A stretch of 64,000 nt of DNA from positions 2,356,001 to 2,420,000 of the forward strand of contig NZ_CP009556.1 of the NCBI RefSeq assembly GCF_000959365.1. Direction: 5' to 3'. The stretch is from Burkholderia oklahomensis C6786 (GTDB lineage: Bacteria > Pseudomonadota > Gammaproteobacteria > Burkholderiales > Burkholderiaceae). The notes beneath the pieces were generated by a model, which saw nothing but the letters and a program-made list of their open reading frames with translations, was not told where the DNA came from and ran no database searches. A program made the position numbers and the translations under genes. Positions 1-9,538 of the stretch are shown one piece after another (position 1 is the first letter of the stretch; each line of letters starts with the position of its first letter).

Positions 1-174
1 CTTGACGTGTTCCGACGCCAAGCAGTGGCCGGGTCGACGCAGCCCCGTGTCGATCGGGCGCCGGCGATCGACGCACGGCTCATCGCGGCACGGCGCCGCC
101 GCCCGACCGGCGAGGCGCTCGTGCGCTACGGCCGGGTAGCCAGTTTTCAAGCTGCGACGAACGGGATTTCCTGA
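1..174 (+). CDS. possible 3' end of a gene cut by the window edge
   Basis: Frame 1 is open from the first base to a TGA at 172-174 and encodes about 57 residues, ending VASFQAATNGIS. I recognise no family. High GC makes open frames common by chance, so this is only a possible C-terminal fragment of a gene that begins before the window. Confidence 0.2.
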   Translation, partial: LDVFRRQAVAGSTQPRVDRAPAIDARLIAARRRRPTGEALVRYGRVASFQAATNGIS

Positions 175-371
175 AGGAGCCTGGGCTCACGCCGAGTACG
201 AGTCGCGGCGGGAACCGCGGCGACGACGCGGTGGGCCGAGCGCTTCGTCCAACGGCTCAAACGATGCGGCCCGCAAATTCCTCGTCGCGCCCGCGACGGA
301 TTTTCACCGCTCCGCCGTTTAACGCAAAACCGGCTGTTCCCGGCCGGCCCGTACAACTTCGGAGCACACAA

Positions 372-671
372 TTGAAACTCGCCACCCCACTGCGGCTCGC
401 CGCCGCCCTCCTGGCCACCTGCGCGGCGTCCGCCGCGTTCGCGCAGGCCGTGATCGTCGCCCCGTACGCGCCGCCCGCGCCGCGCGTCGAGGTCGTGCCC
501 GCACCGCGCGCCGGCTTCGCCTGGGACCAGGGCCACTGGCAATGGCGTCACGGCCGCTACGCCTGGATTCCTGGCCACTGGCAGCCCGTGCGCGTCGGCT
601 ACCGCTGGGTGCCCGGCCACTGGGTCGCGCACGGCCCGAACTGGCACTGGGCGCCGGGCCACTGGGCCTGA
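372..671 (+). CDS. secreted WXXGXW-repeat protein
   Basis: About 99 residues from a TTG at 372 that follows a GGAG ribosome-binding sequence at 361-364. The first ~26 residues form a signal peptide ending ASAAFAQA. The mature part is a Pro/Val-rich linker followed by repeats of the type W-x-x-G-H-W (WDQGHW, WIPGHW, WVPGHW, WAPGHW), the WXXGXW (YXWXXGHW) repeat of small exported proteobacterial proteins. The function of these proteins is unknown. The frame is open back to an ATG at 231, but that start would bury the signal peptide inside the protein. It is a paralogue of the small lipoprotein at 5393-5617. Confidence 0.7.
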   Translation: MKLATPLRLAAALLATCAASAAFAQAVIVAPYAPPAPRVEVVPAPRAGFAWDQGHWQWRHGRYAWIPGHWQPVRVGYRWVPGHWVAHGPNWHWAPGHWA

Positions 672-734
672 CGCGCTCCCGCCGCCGATGCGCTCGCAGC
701 CGGCGGCGCCCGCCCCGAACTCACGGACCGACCG

Positions 735-848
735 ATGAACCTTCGAACCCTCGTGATCCTCGCGCTCGCGGCCGCCACGCTCGCCGGGTGCGTCGTCGTG
801 CCCGCGCGGCCCGTCTATTACCGGCCGGCGCCCGTCGTCGTATATTGA
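735..848 (+). CDS. very small lipoprotein
   Basis: A 37-residue open frame. It has a positively charged start (MNLR), a hydrophobic stretch and the lipobox LAGC, with the modified Cys at about residue 19. The remaining tail is rich in Pro, Tyr and Val. This is a minimal lipoprotein of unknown role lying between a WXXGXW gene and the sigma-factor operon. It is short and its function cannot be read from the sequence. Confidence 0.5.
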   Translation: MNLRTLVILALAAATLAGCVVVPARPVYYRPAPVVVY

Positions 849-919
849 TTTGATTGCGCCGGCCGCAGGAGACGCGCGCCACACTCGGCGCACGTTCCGG
901 CGGCCGACGCGTTCCCCGC

Positions 920-1714
920 ATGATCGATACGCCCCCCCGGCAACGCACCGATGACGCGACCGCCCACGACCCGATGCACGACCCGACGCACGACGCGCGC
1001 CGCCCCGCCGCGCCCTGCGCTGACGCGCCGTCCCGCGTCGCGCCCGTCGCCGGACAGCACGGAGAGCACGACGATGAGCAACATCCGGCCGGCTGCCCGG
1101 CCCGTCCGACCGATGCGGCACCCGATTCGTTCAACGCTCCGGGACACCGCGCGTTGAACGATCGCGACCCCGACGCGGAACTCGTGGCCCGGGTCGGCGC
1201 GCGCGACCCGGCGGCCGTGCGCACGCTCGTCGCGCGCAAGCTGCCGCGGCTGCTCGCGCTCGCGACGCGGATGCTCGGCGACCGGATGGAAGCCGAGGAC
1301 GTCGCGCAGGACGCGTTCGTGCGGATCTGGAAGCACGCGCCGCGCTGGCGCGAAGGCGAAGCGCGTTTCGACACGTGGCTGCACCGCGTCGTGCTGAACC
1401 TCTGCTACGACCGGCTGCGCGGCCGCCGCGAGGAACCCGTCGACGAACTGCCCGATGCGATCGATCCGCACCCGGCGCCCGACGCCCGCCTCGAACACCG
1501 CGCGTGCGGCGAACTCGTGCGGCAGGCGCTCGCCGCGCTGCCCGCGCGGCAGCGCGAAGCGCTCGTGCTCAATTACTATCAAGAGCTGTCGAACGTCGAG
1601 GCGGCCAACCTGATGGGCATCACCGTCGACGCACTGGAGAGCCTGCTCGCGCGCGCCCGGCGCAACCTGCGCGCGCAGTTGGCCGACGACCACCCTAGTG
1701 AGGACAAGCGATGA
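920..1714 (+). CDS. ECF-type RNA polymerase sigma factor
   Basis: Region 2 is visible in MLGDRMEAEDVAQDAFVRIW, and region 4 with its helix-turn-helix in the stretch LPARQREALVLNYYQELSN through ANLMGITVDALESLLARA. An extracytoplasmic-function sigma factor directs core polymerase to a small regulon. The ATG at 920 is chosen. It leaves an ~80-residue His/Pro/Arg-rich N-terminal extension before the conserved part, so initiation further in (for example TTG near 1156) is possible. The stop overlaps the start of the next gene (ATGA at 1711-1714), so the anti-sigma-like membrane protein is translationally coupled and is probably its regulator. Confidence 0.85.
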   Translation: MIDTPPRQRTDDATAHDPMHDPTHDARRPAAPCADAPSRVAPVAGQHGEHDDEQHPAGCPARPTDAAPDSFNAPGHRALNDRDPDAELVARVGARDPAAVRTLVARKLPRLLALATRMLGDRMEAEDVAQDAFVRIWKHAPRWREGEARFDTWLHRVVLNLCYDRLRGRREEPVDELPDAIDPHPAPDARLEHRACGELVRQALAALPARQREALVLNYYQELSNVEAANLMGITVDALESLLARARRNLRAQLADDHPSEDKR

Positions 1715-2124
1715 CACCTGAACGATTTCGCCGCATCGTCGCCGCATACGGCGCGGATGCGCGGCGCTGGCCGGACGGCGAGCGCGCGGCCGCCGACGCG
1801 TGGGCGCGCGCGCATCGCGACGAGGCGGCCGCGGCGCTCGCCGGCGCCGCCGTCCTCGACGCCTGGCTCGCGGGCGACGCGGTCGCGCCGCCCGCTCCCG
1901 CGCTCGTCGAGCAAATCGTCGCGACGGCCCCCGTGCGGCGGCTGTTCTGGCGACGCGGGCGATTCTGGTGGTCCGGCGCCGCGTTCGCGGGCGTCGGCCT
2001 CGCGGGCGCGGTCGCGGGCGCGATTGCCGTGTCGATGCTGATGCTGGGCAGCCCGCCGCCGCACGACGCAACCTCCATGACGACGAGCTTCGGCGGATCG
2101 GGCGCCGACTGGAGCGGCCAATGA
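1711..2124 (+). CDS. single-pass membrane protein, probable anti-sigma partner
   Basis: 137 residues. The N-terminal half is soluble and Ala/Arg/Asp-rich, a transmembrane helix follows at about residues 88-115 (WSGAAFAGVGLAGAVAGAIA), and the tail is short. It lies between a sigma factor (4-nt overlap) and a Metal_resist-family protein (overlap at 2121). This arrangement is typical of ECF sigma / anti-sigma / sensor operons. I see no zinc-binding anti-sigma motif, so the role is inferred from position. Confidence 0.55.
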   Translation: MTPERFRRIVAAYGADARRWPDGERAAADAWARAHRDEAAAALAGAAVLDAWLAGDAVAPPAPALVEQIVATAPVRRLFWRRGRFWWSGAAFAGVGLAGAVAGAIAVSMLMLGSPPPHDATSMTTSFGGSGADWSGQ

Positions 2125-2627
2125 AAGAACGCTCGTGGCGGCTCGCCTTCGTCGGCTCGGCCGTCCTCAACGTGTTCCTGCTCGGCGCGATCGGCGGCGG
2201 CGCGTATCAATGGTTCGCGACGCATCGCGACCTGAACGCGGCCGGCGCGCCGGGGCAGCGCACCGCGCTGCGCTTCGCCGCGAACGAGCTGTCGTGGGCG
2301 CGACAGCGCGAGTTCATCGACGCGCTGAAGGCCGCGCGCCGCGAAGGCCACGACTACGCGGTCAACGGGCGCGACGGCCGGTTCGAGGTGCTCGATCTGC
2401 TCGCCGCGCCGCAGCTCGACCGCCCGGCGATCGACGCGGCGCTCGCCCGCACGCGCGCCGCCGACAACGCGCTGCGTGCGCGGGTTGAAAGCAACGTCGT
2501 CGATTTCGCGGCGACGCTCACGCCCGAAGAGCGCCTGAAATTCGTCGACGGCCTGAAGCGCAGCGGCAACTGGCGGCTGCCGCCGCAGCAGCGGCCGAAC
2601 ACGCCGGCCGCGCCGGGGAGCCGGTGA
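2121..2627 (+). CDS. Metal_resist-family periplasmic protein (CnrX/CpxP-like)
   Basis: 168 residues. The N-terminal signal anchor is WRLAFVGSAVLNVFLLGAIG, followed by a helical periplasmic domain with the pattern RTALRFAANELSW, TPEERLKF and WRLPPQQRP. This is the pattern of the 'periplasmic heavy-metal sensor' family PF13801. In CnrX-type systems such a protein senses metals for an ECF sigma factor, which fits the operon. The ATG overlaps the previous stop. A decayed second copy lies at about 41000-41540, so part of this operon was once duplicated. Confidence 0.7.
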   Translation: MKERSWRLAFVGSAVLNVFLLGAIGGGAYQWFATHRDLNAAGAPGQRTALRFAANELSWARQREFIDALKAARREGHDYAVNGRDGRFEVLDLLAAPQLDRPAIDAALARTRAADNALRARVESNVVDFAATLTPEERLKFVDGLKRSGNWRLPPQQRPNTPAAPGSR

Positions 2628-2750
2628 CGCGCCCGTGCAGCAGGCGGCAGGCGCGGCACACACGACGATTCGAACATTTTTGCCGAACGGGCGACGGATT
2701 CCTCGGCGACCTGCGTTTAACGAAGGTATGCATCGCCAGAGGACTCCGGC

Positions 2751-4145
<1,395 letters not shown>

Positions 4146-4147
4146 AC

Positions 4148-5305
4148 ATGGCCCTGTCTCGCCGCCGATTCCTGCGCGTCGCCGCTGCCGGCGCGGGCGC
4201 GATCCTCGTCGCGCCGCAACTCGTGTTCGCGAACGTCGAGACCGACCGGCGCTTCGTATTCGTGATCCAGCGCGGCGCGGCCGACGGCCTGAACATCGTC
4301 GTCCCGTACGCGGAGCCCGCGTATGCGGGCCTGCGCGGCGCGCTCGCGATCGACGCATCGGCCGCGACGCGGCTCGACGGCACGTTCGCGCTGCATTCGT
4401 CGCTCGCGCAGACCGCGCAGATGTACCGAGACGGTCAGGCGCGGTTCATCCATGCGATCGCGTCGCCGTACCGCGACCGCTCGCACTTCGACGGCCAGAA
4501 CGTGCTCGAGACGGGCGGCCGCGCGCCGTATCAGGTCAAGGACGGCTGGCTCAACCGGCTCGCGGCGATGCTGCCGAAGACGCGCGACAACGCGATCGCA
4601 CTCGCGCCGACGGTGCCGCCCGCGCTGCGCGGGACGGCGCGGGTGACGTCGTATGCGCCGTCCGGGCTGCCCGCCGCGCCGGACGACCTGCTCGCGCGCG
4701 TGTCGTCGCTCTACGAAGCGGACCCGCAGCTCGGCCCGTTGTGGCAGGCCGCGATGACCGCGCGCGGCCTCGCCGGCGACGCCGGTGCGCGGCAGGACCC
4801 GGCGGGCGTCGGCCGGCTCGCCGCGACGTTTCTCGCGCGCGACGACGGCCCGCGGATCGCGATGATCGAGACGGCCGGCTGGGACACGCACAGCGCGCAG
4901 AACGCGCGGCTTGCGAACCAGCTCAAGGCGCTCGACACGATGCTCGCCGCGCTGCGCGACGGCCTCGGGCCGCTGTGGCGCCAGACGACCGTGCTCGTCG
5001 CGACCGAGTTCGGCCGCACCGCCGCGGCGAACGGCACGGGGGGCACCGATCACGGCCAGGCGTCGGTCGCGATGCTCATCGGCGGCGCGGTCGCGGGCGG
5101 GCGCGTCGTCGCGGACTGGCCGGGGCTTCGGCCGGGCGATCTGTACGAAGGACGCGACCTGAAGCCGACCGCGTCGCTCGACGCGCTGATTGCGGGCGCC
5201 GCGGCCGAGAGTCTGCGGCTCGACCCGAGCCGCACCGTGTCCGCACTGTTCCCGCTGACGGACGCGACGCGGCCGATGACCGATCTCATTCGCACCGAGG
5301 CGTGA
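4148..5305 (+). CDS. DUF1501 family protein with Tat signal
   Basis: 385 residues. It begins MALSRRRFLRVAAAG, a twin-arginine signal with an Ala-rich h-region, so it is probably exported folded. The motif TEFGRT followed by GGTDHG is typical of DUF1501, a family distantly related to alkaline-phosphatase-like sulfatases. The start at 4148 is preferred because GGAG at 4138-4141 is 6 nt upstream; the ATG at 4142 overlaps that ribosome-binding site. It forms an operon with the DUF1800 gene. Confidence 0.85.
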   Translation: MALSRRRFLRVAAAGAGAILVAPQLVFANVETDRRFVFVIQRGAADGLNIVVPYAEPAYAGLRGALAIDASAATRLDGTFALHSSLAQTAQMYRDGQARFIHAIASPYRDRSHFDGQNVLETGGRAPYQVKDGWLNRLAAMLPKTRDNAIALAPTVPPALRGTARVTSYAPSGLPAAPDDLLARVSSLYEADPQLGPLWQAAMTARGLAGDAGARQDPAGVGRLAATFLARDDGPRIAMIETAGWDTHSAQNARLANQLKALDTMLAALRDGLGPLWRQTTVLVATEFGRTAAANGTGGTDHGQASVAMLIGGAVAGGRVVADWPGLRPGDLYEGRDLKPTASLDALIAGAAAESLRLDPSRTVSALFPLTDATRPMTDLIRTEA

Positions 5306-5392
5306 CGCGACACGCGACCGTGCGCCGCCATCGATATCGACATCCCGACAAGCCAATCACCCGATAGCCCGATAACACAAGGAGAACTGAAG

Positions 5393-5617
5393 ATGCACAC
5401 CCAATCCACGCCATTCGCCGCGCGACTCGCCGCCGTCGCGTACGCGGCGCTGCTTTCCGCGTGCGTCGTCGAACCCGTGAGGCCGCCGCAGCCCGCGCCC
5501 GTCGTGGAGGTCGTGCCGCCTGCGCCCGCGCCCGGCTACCGCTGGGTGAGAGGACACTACCGGTGGGAAGGCAATCACTGGGGATGGGTGCCGGGGCATT
5601 GGGCGCCGGTGTACTGA
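5393..5617 (+). CDS. small WXXGXW-repeat lipoprotein
   Basis: 74 residues. A signal peptide ends in the lipobox LLSAC (Cys at about residue 24), then comes a Pro/Val-rich linker, and then WVRGHY, WEGNHWGW and WVPGHW. It has the same architecture as the protein at 372-671 but is lipid-anchored. AAGGAGA lies 8-14 nt before the ATG. Function unknown. Confidence 0.75.
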   Translation: MHTQSTPFAARLAAVAYAALLSACVVEPVRPPQPAPVVEVVPPAPAPGYRWVRGHYRWEGNHWGWVPGHWAPVY

Positions 5618-6420
5618 TTCCCCAGGGCCGCCGCTTGCGAGCCGGCGTCGCGTGTTCCGTCCGCCGTATCGCAGTACTCGTCTCGAACGATGTCGGCACG
5701 AAGCGCGCCGCGAGTTGGGCGGCCGCAAGGATCAAGTCATGCTGCCGGACGTGCCGCCGGCTGCACGGGATCTCGCGAACATGCCGCCGCCCGGTGGTGC
5801 AGAGGACACCTGTCCGCGACCAACCGCCACCGGTCCATTCGGATTGTTCGCCCAATATCCAGCCGCGCTGTTCGTCGATGAAGCGCTTCATCACGGAATT
5901 CACCTTGCCTCAAAGCACAAAGACGGACTCGCGTGCCGAATAGCGCGCTGATTTTCCTCGAATCCGTGTCGAACGCCAAAGAAGCGAGGCCCGAGGCGCT
6001 TTGCCATCGCACCGGCCTATTCTGTCGTTGGCTCGCGCACGAGCTGAGTCGGGAGCCCTTGACAAAGGTTCAATTTTCGAGCCCTTCACTAGGCTATGCT
6101 CGATAGCACCCACGCTTCGAGTGACGTCGATTCAGCGGGTCTCGCCAGGAAAAGGAAACGGATTTTTCCGCACATGACTGAAGACGACGCGCAATGGAAC
6201 GGTATCGCCATGCTGGCGTGGACGACGGGATGCAGTTGCGTGCGCATGGACGCTGCGCCGCCCGGAGCACACGGTACGTGGCGACGCGGCGGCTGCGATC
6301 GAATCCGAGGCGCGCGCTTCGCGCCTTCGAGATCGAGTCGATGAATCGGGAGGCCTTCTGTCCATATGGCTCGACAATTTCCAGGATCAACGTGATCGAA
6401 GCGTCAACGCGGCGCCCCCT
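5618..6420. other. stretch without a supported gene
   Basis: About 800 nt between the WXXGXW lipoprotein and the SpoA-domain region. All frames give short Arg/Ser-rich peptides without recognisable motifs. Base composition becomes less GC-rich after about 5900, which suggests the left boundary of the imported type III secretion island. Confidence 0.4.
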
Positions 6421-6555
6421 ATGTCTACTGCATTCTCGCCCTTCCCGAACTCAGGAGGCACGAGGACAAGCAATGGGGCGGCCTTCTCCACGCCGCCGGA
6501 ACCGACGCGAACGGCCTTTCGCCAACACGTCCATTACGACCGTCCCACGCAATGA
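6421..6555 (+). CDS. 44-aa ORF coupled to the SpoA-domain gene
   Basis: A short Pro/Ser/Thr-rich frame (starts MSTAFSPFPNSGG, ends YDRPTQ) whose TGA overlaps the ATG of the next gene in an ATGA junction. No ribosome-binding site is evident and I recognise no family. It may be a leader peptide, or the remaining tail of a longer upstream gene such as an HrcQA/SctP-like partner. Evidence is limited to the frame and the overlap. Confidence 0.25.
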   Translation: MSTAFSPFPNSGGTRTSNGAAFSTPPEPTRTAFRQHVHYDRPTQ

Positions 6556-6866
6556 ATAACAACTTCGACTCCGCGCAATCTCAATCCGACGAACCCCGTT
6601 TCGAACAAGAACCTTCGCGCAATGGAAAGGCGGATCCTTCGCTGCTCGATGACATTCCGATCTCGCTGATGTTCGTCGTCGGCCGGCTTCGCACCACGCT
6701 CGGAGAATTACGTTCGATGACGCCCGGCGACGTCCTGGAACTCGGAAGAAATCCCCATGGTCAGGTGTCGATCGAAGCGCATGGCGTCACGATCGGATAC
6801 GGGGAGTTCGTCGAGATCGGCAGCCGTGTGGCTGTGGAACTGATTCGGATGGATTTCTCGCCATGA
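6552..6866 (+). CDS. orphan SpoA-domain protein (SctQ-C / HrcQB / FliN-like)
   Basis: 104 residues. The N-terminal ~35 residues are polar. The rest is a SpoA (FliMN C-terminal) domain: ISLMFVVGRLRTTLGELRSM, a Pro-Gly turn, LELGRNPHGQVSI, and the closing VTIGYGEFVEIGSRVAVELI. SpoA domains build the cytoplasmic sorting platform of type III secretion. The main system here has its own SctQ (33466-34761), whose C-terminal domain is similar in size and pattern, so this is an extra stand-alone SctQ-C. It lies about 13 kb from sctC, next to IS debris. It may be a second functional C-ring subunit or the relic of another T3SS. Confidence 0.75.
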   Translation: MNNNFDSAQSQSDEPRFEQEPSRNGKADPSLLDDIPISLMFVVGRLRTTLGELRSMTPGDVLELGRNPHGQVSIEAHGVTIGYGEFVEIGSRVAVELIRMDFSP

Positions 6867-6934
6867 ACCGGGCCGCCATCGGCCCAATCTGCCTTCCGGT
6901 GCTGCTAGCGGCACCGAGAAACGGCCTCGTGAAG

Positions 6935-7570
6935 ACTACCATGCTCGCTTGCAAGGCGTTCCAGCAAATGAGGCGACAGCCGGATTTGAGGACGGCCTCG
7001 TGCATGTCGGCGCGACGTTCGAAACGAATACAGAGACGTCGGAAATAGTGCGACCAGACCTGCGTACGCTCGACAACCCGGCAAGCCTCTCCGAGGCCGC
7101 TGCCGCGCCGCTCGTCGCGCTGGGCGACGCGGGTGGGGGCCACGCTCGTGCGCAGGATGCGTCGTTACGTGTCGTCGTCATAGCCACAGTCCGCATGAAC
7201 GTGCTTGGGACGACTCGGCAGCCGGCCGCGCGCTCCCCCCGATCGGCACGAACGCATCGACCACAGGAGTCGGCTGCGCGACGTCATTCCGGTTGGCGTC
7301 CGTCAGGATCGCCGCGACCGGCGCGCCTCCGGAATCGGTGGCGACGTGGTGCTTGGAGCCGGGGCACGCAACCGGTGGGCTCGGGCCGGTTCTTCGCTCG
7401 CGCCAAGCGCACGAATCGACGAGGAGTCGATCGCCACACGCGCGAAATCGATCTGGTTTGCTGCGCGCGACTTGCGCCGGCAGCAGCGCGTGCAACTCGC
7501 CTCATACTCAGGCTCAAGCGGGCTCCGATGGCTGCTGCGCGGACACATTTCCAAGCGCGCGAAGATCAAC
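6935..7570 (-). pseudogene. decayed IS5-family transposase
   Basis: Fragments of one transposase are readable only by switching frames. An N-proximal part contains ARVAIDSSSIRALG near 7430-7460. A middle part is PGSKHHVATDSGG plus ILTDANRNDV (7180-7380). A C-terminal part is SGLGEACRVVERTQVW and FRRLCIRFERRADMHEA (6950-7100). These match the order DSS / PGSKHH / VVERT-W--FRRL-IRFERR of IS5/IS427-type DDE transposases. Several frameshifts make it inactive. I could not see clear terminal inverted repeats. Confidence 0.7.
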
Positions 7571-7957
7571 GTTCGAGCACCCCGGGTTTTCCAGAGGCTC
7601 CCAATCTCGAGAAAATGGAGCCATGGAAAACGTCAAGAAGAAGTCACCAAGGTATTCGCCGGAAGTCGTGAACGGGTCGTTCGAATGATCCGCGAGCGCC
7701 ACGGTTCGCGTGCAACGCCTTCAAATCAACCGGCGACTCGCTCCCCGGCTGGTGCGCCGCACCGAATGGCGTCCTTTTACCAGCCTCACCCACAATCCGT
7801 CTGCTTTCCGAGCAACGCCCCGTCCTTCGCAATTTTGCGTCTTCAACGCTCCAACATGACAGCGCCCTTGACGCTGTGACTCAGTGGGCTGCGCCTGGTT
7901 TGAATCAATCTGATGGCATCGCTGGCGGACGCTGGTTGAGCCGAGCGCAGTCCCAAG
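7571..7957. other. IS-flanking stretch without a supported gene
   Basis: Between the transposase relic and the stop of the cyclase-like effector. The only structure I see is a ~33-nt sequence around 7548-7580 that resembles the 3' end of the large effector gene at 9521-9553. No gene is supported. Confidence 0.35.
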
Positions 7958-9070
7958 CTACGCGCTGAACGCATTCAACTCCGGCCGCCATTTCTCCTTC
8001 AGCACGACGCCGCGCTGCCGGTAGAACGCATCGAGTGCCTCGGGCGTTTCAATCACGCTCCATGTCCCGCGATCGCACATTGCGAGTGGAAACGATGCTT
8101 TCGCAACGGCTTCGCAGATCACGGCACCTTGCTCGTTCACCCGCATATGCGCGACGTAATTGTGCTGCGGGCCGTGCTGTATCAGCCTATGTGAGCCTGA
8201 CGATGCCGTACGCACCGGATCGATCGCGCCGATGGCGACATTGAGCGCTTGCATGATGCGATGTTCGTCGCGACTGCCGCTCGGCACAGGAGCGCGATGC
8301 CCCGCCATATTGAGCATGTCGTGCATGTCGTAGTCGCCGGTGTAAGGAAGGCACTTCCAGAAATTCCCCGTCTCCCCCAATGGACCTCGCGTATTCTTGA
8401 GCAATGCCAGGCTGCCCTCGAGATCGTCGTGATTGACGGGATAGTAGCGCTGGCCCGAAGGTGTCGATCTCAGTGCATGGAACAACGCGGGAGTGTCGCG
8501 TTCATTCACAGCCGGGTCCATATAAAGACCGAGCAGCTTGTCGTTGGCCCAATGTCCGACATAGCCATCAATGTCCGCTCGTTCAATCTGCGCCAGCCTG
8601 CGTGGGGCATCCGTGCCGTAGACTTCTTGCATGGAAGCGGGCTTGATCGTCTTTTCGAGAATGTCGTGGCCTTTGGCAGGCGCACCGGCAGCCAGGCGCT
8701 TCAGGGTCAACTCGCCGCTTGCCCGGAAGCTGACCGCAAAAGCGCCCGATCGTGCGGCTGCCGATATGGCGCGAAGATGCTCTGGCCTGACAAACGTTCT
8801 TGCAATCTCGGCTTCGACGGATGTCAGTTCGCGGCTTGCGCCGAGGCGCGCGCGGCCCGTCACTGCCCGTGCTTTCGTGGCCAAGAGGACGGGCGGCCGA
8901 ATCGGCACGCGCTGGACCAGATCAGCGTTGAGCGCGCTCAGTCCGGCCAGCGGACTCGCGCCCCGGTCGGAGTTGGCGACTTGCTGCGCTACGCTTGCGG
9001 TGTCATCGCGGGAAACGGATTCGGGCGGAAATGCATCTGCGATCATGCCGCGATTACGCATGACTTTCAC
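7958..9070 (-). CDS. ExoY/edema-factor-like nucleotidyl cyclase, candidate T3 effector
   Basis: 370 residues from a GTG; in-frame ATGs at residues 4 and 9 are alternatives. The order of motifs follows ExoY and related class II cyclases: AGAPAKG (~128-134, cf. GFPTKG of ExoY) followed by Lys140/Lys143; PYTGDYDMHDML (~242-253, the DYD metal site); QHGPQHNY (~298-305, the NHG region); and a C-terminal ALDAFYRQRG (~345-354, cf. ALDFFQRKG in ExoY). Such toxins are injected and make cyclic nucleotides after binding a host cofactor. There is no signal peptide and the first ~90 residues are polar, as expected for a type III effector. It is the last gene of a minus-strand run of secreted proteins. The canonical KSSxWG motif is degenerate, so substrate and activity are uncertain. 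Confidence 0.6.
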   Translation of the reverse strand: MKVMRNRGMIADAFPPESVSRDDTASVAQQVANSDRGASPLAGLSALNADLVQRVPIRPPVLLATKARAVTGRARLGASRELTSVEAEIARTFVRPEHLRAISAAARSGAFAVSFRASGELTLKRLAAGAPAKGHDILEKTIKPASMQEVYGTDAPRRLAQIERADIDGYVGHWANDKLLGLYMDPAVNERDTPALFHALRSTPSGQRYYPVNHDDLEGSLALLKNTRGPLGETGNFWKCLPYTGDYDMHDMLNMAGHRAPVPSGSRDEHRIMQALNVAIGAIDPVRTASSGSHRLIQHGPQHNYVAHMRVNEQGAVICEAVAKASFPLAMCDRGTWSVIETPEALDAFYRQRGVVLKEKWRPELNAFSA

Positions 9071-9082
9071 GTTCCGGCTCCA

Positions 9083-9535
9083 TCACGTTGGCGAGGTTGC
9101 GTAAGATGTGGTGCGATCAATGAGACGAAATCTCTTTACCATGGTCATCGTTTCCCGGCGGCGGTTATCAGCCACGCGGTACGCTGGTATTTCCAGTTCC
9201 CTCTCGGTCTGCGTGGCAAGGCTCGCGTCCGCGTCAACAACCGGACCGAAAACAGTCACTGCCCGACTCGAGAACGCGAACGCCGAATGCAAGGTTTCCG
9301 CGATCCCAAATGCACTCAGGTGTTCCGGCCGAACCTCGGCCCGATCCGACAGCACTTCGCGATCAAGCGACACCTGCTGCGTACCGTTCGCTATCGCAAA
9401 CAACTCGCCACCCAGTTCAAGGCATGGCGGCTTTTCACCTGCCTCATCCAAAATCCATCTGCGTTCTGAACGGCCGCTGCCACTTTGCCCTTTTGCCCCT
9501 CCTACGTGACAAAACCTGCATTTCCAATCGCACAA
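9083..9535 (-). CDS. truncated paralogue of the cyclase-like effector, or unknown
   Basis: 150 residues starting 3 nt after the stop of the 1323-aa gene and ending 12 nt before the cyclase-like gene. The segment LSDRAEVRPEHLSAFGIAE then HSAFAFSSRA resembles residues ~85-117 of the cyclase (EIARTFVRPEHLRAISAAAR then GAFAVSFRA). After that the two diverge and none of the catalytic motifs are present. It is therefore probably a decayed or truncated relative of the neighbouring effector. A small T3 chaperone is the other option, but I see no CesT-type leucine-rich core. Confidence 0.4.
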   Translation of the reverse strand: MCDWKCRFCHVGGAKGQSGSGRSERRWILDEAGEKPPCLELGGELFAIANGTQQVSLDREVLSDRAEVRPEHLSAFGIAETLHSAFAFSSRAVTVFGPVVDADASLATQTERELEIPAYRVADNRRRETMTMVKRFRLIDRTTSYATSPT

Positions 9536-9538
9536 AGA

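Noticed and set aside
9083..9535. Dedicated CesT-type chaperone for the large effector
   Set aside because: Position would fit, but the typical LLEANLF-like core is missing and the sequence instead resembles the cyclase N-terminal region; HpaB downstream can serve as general chaperone.
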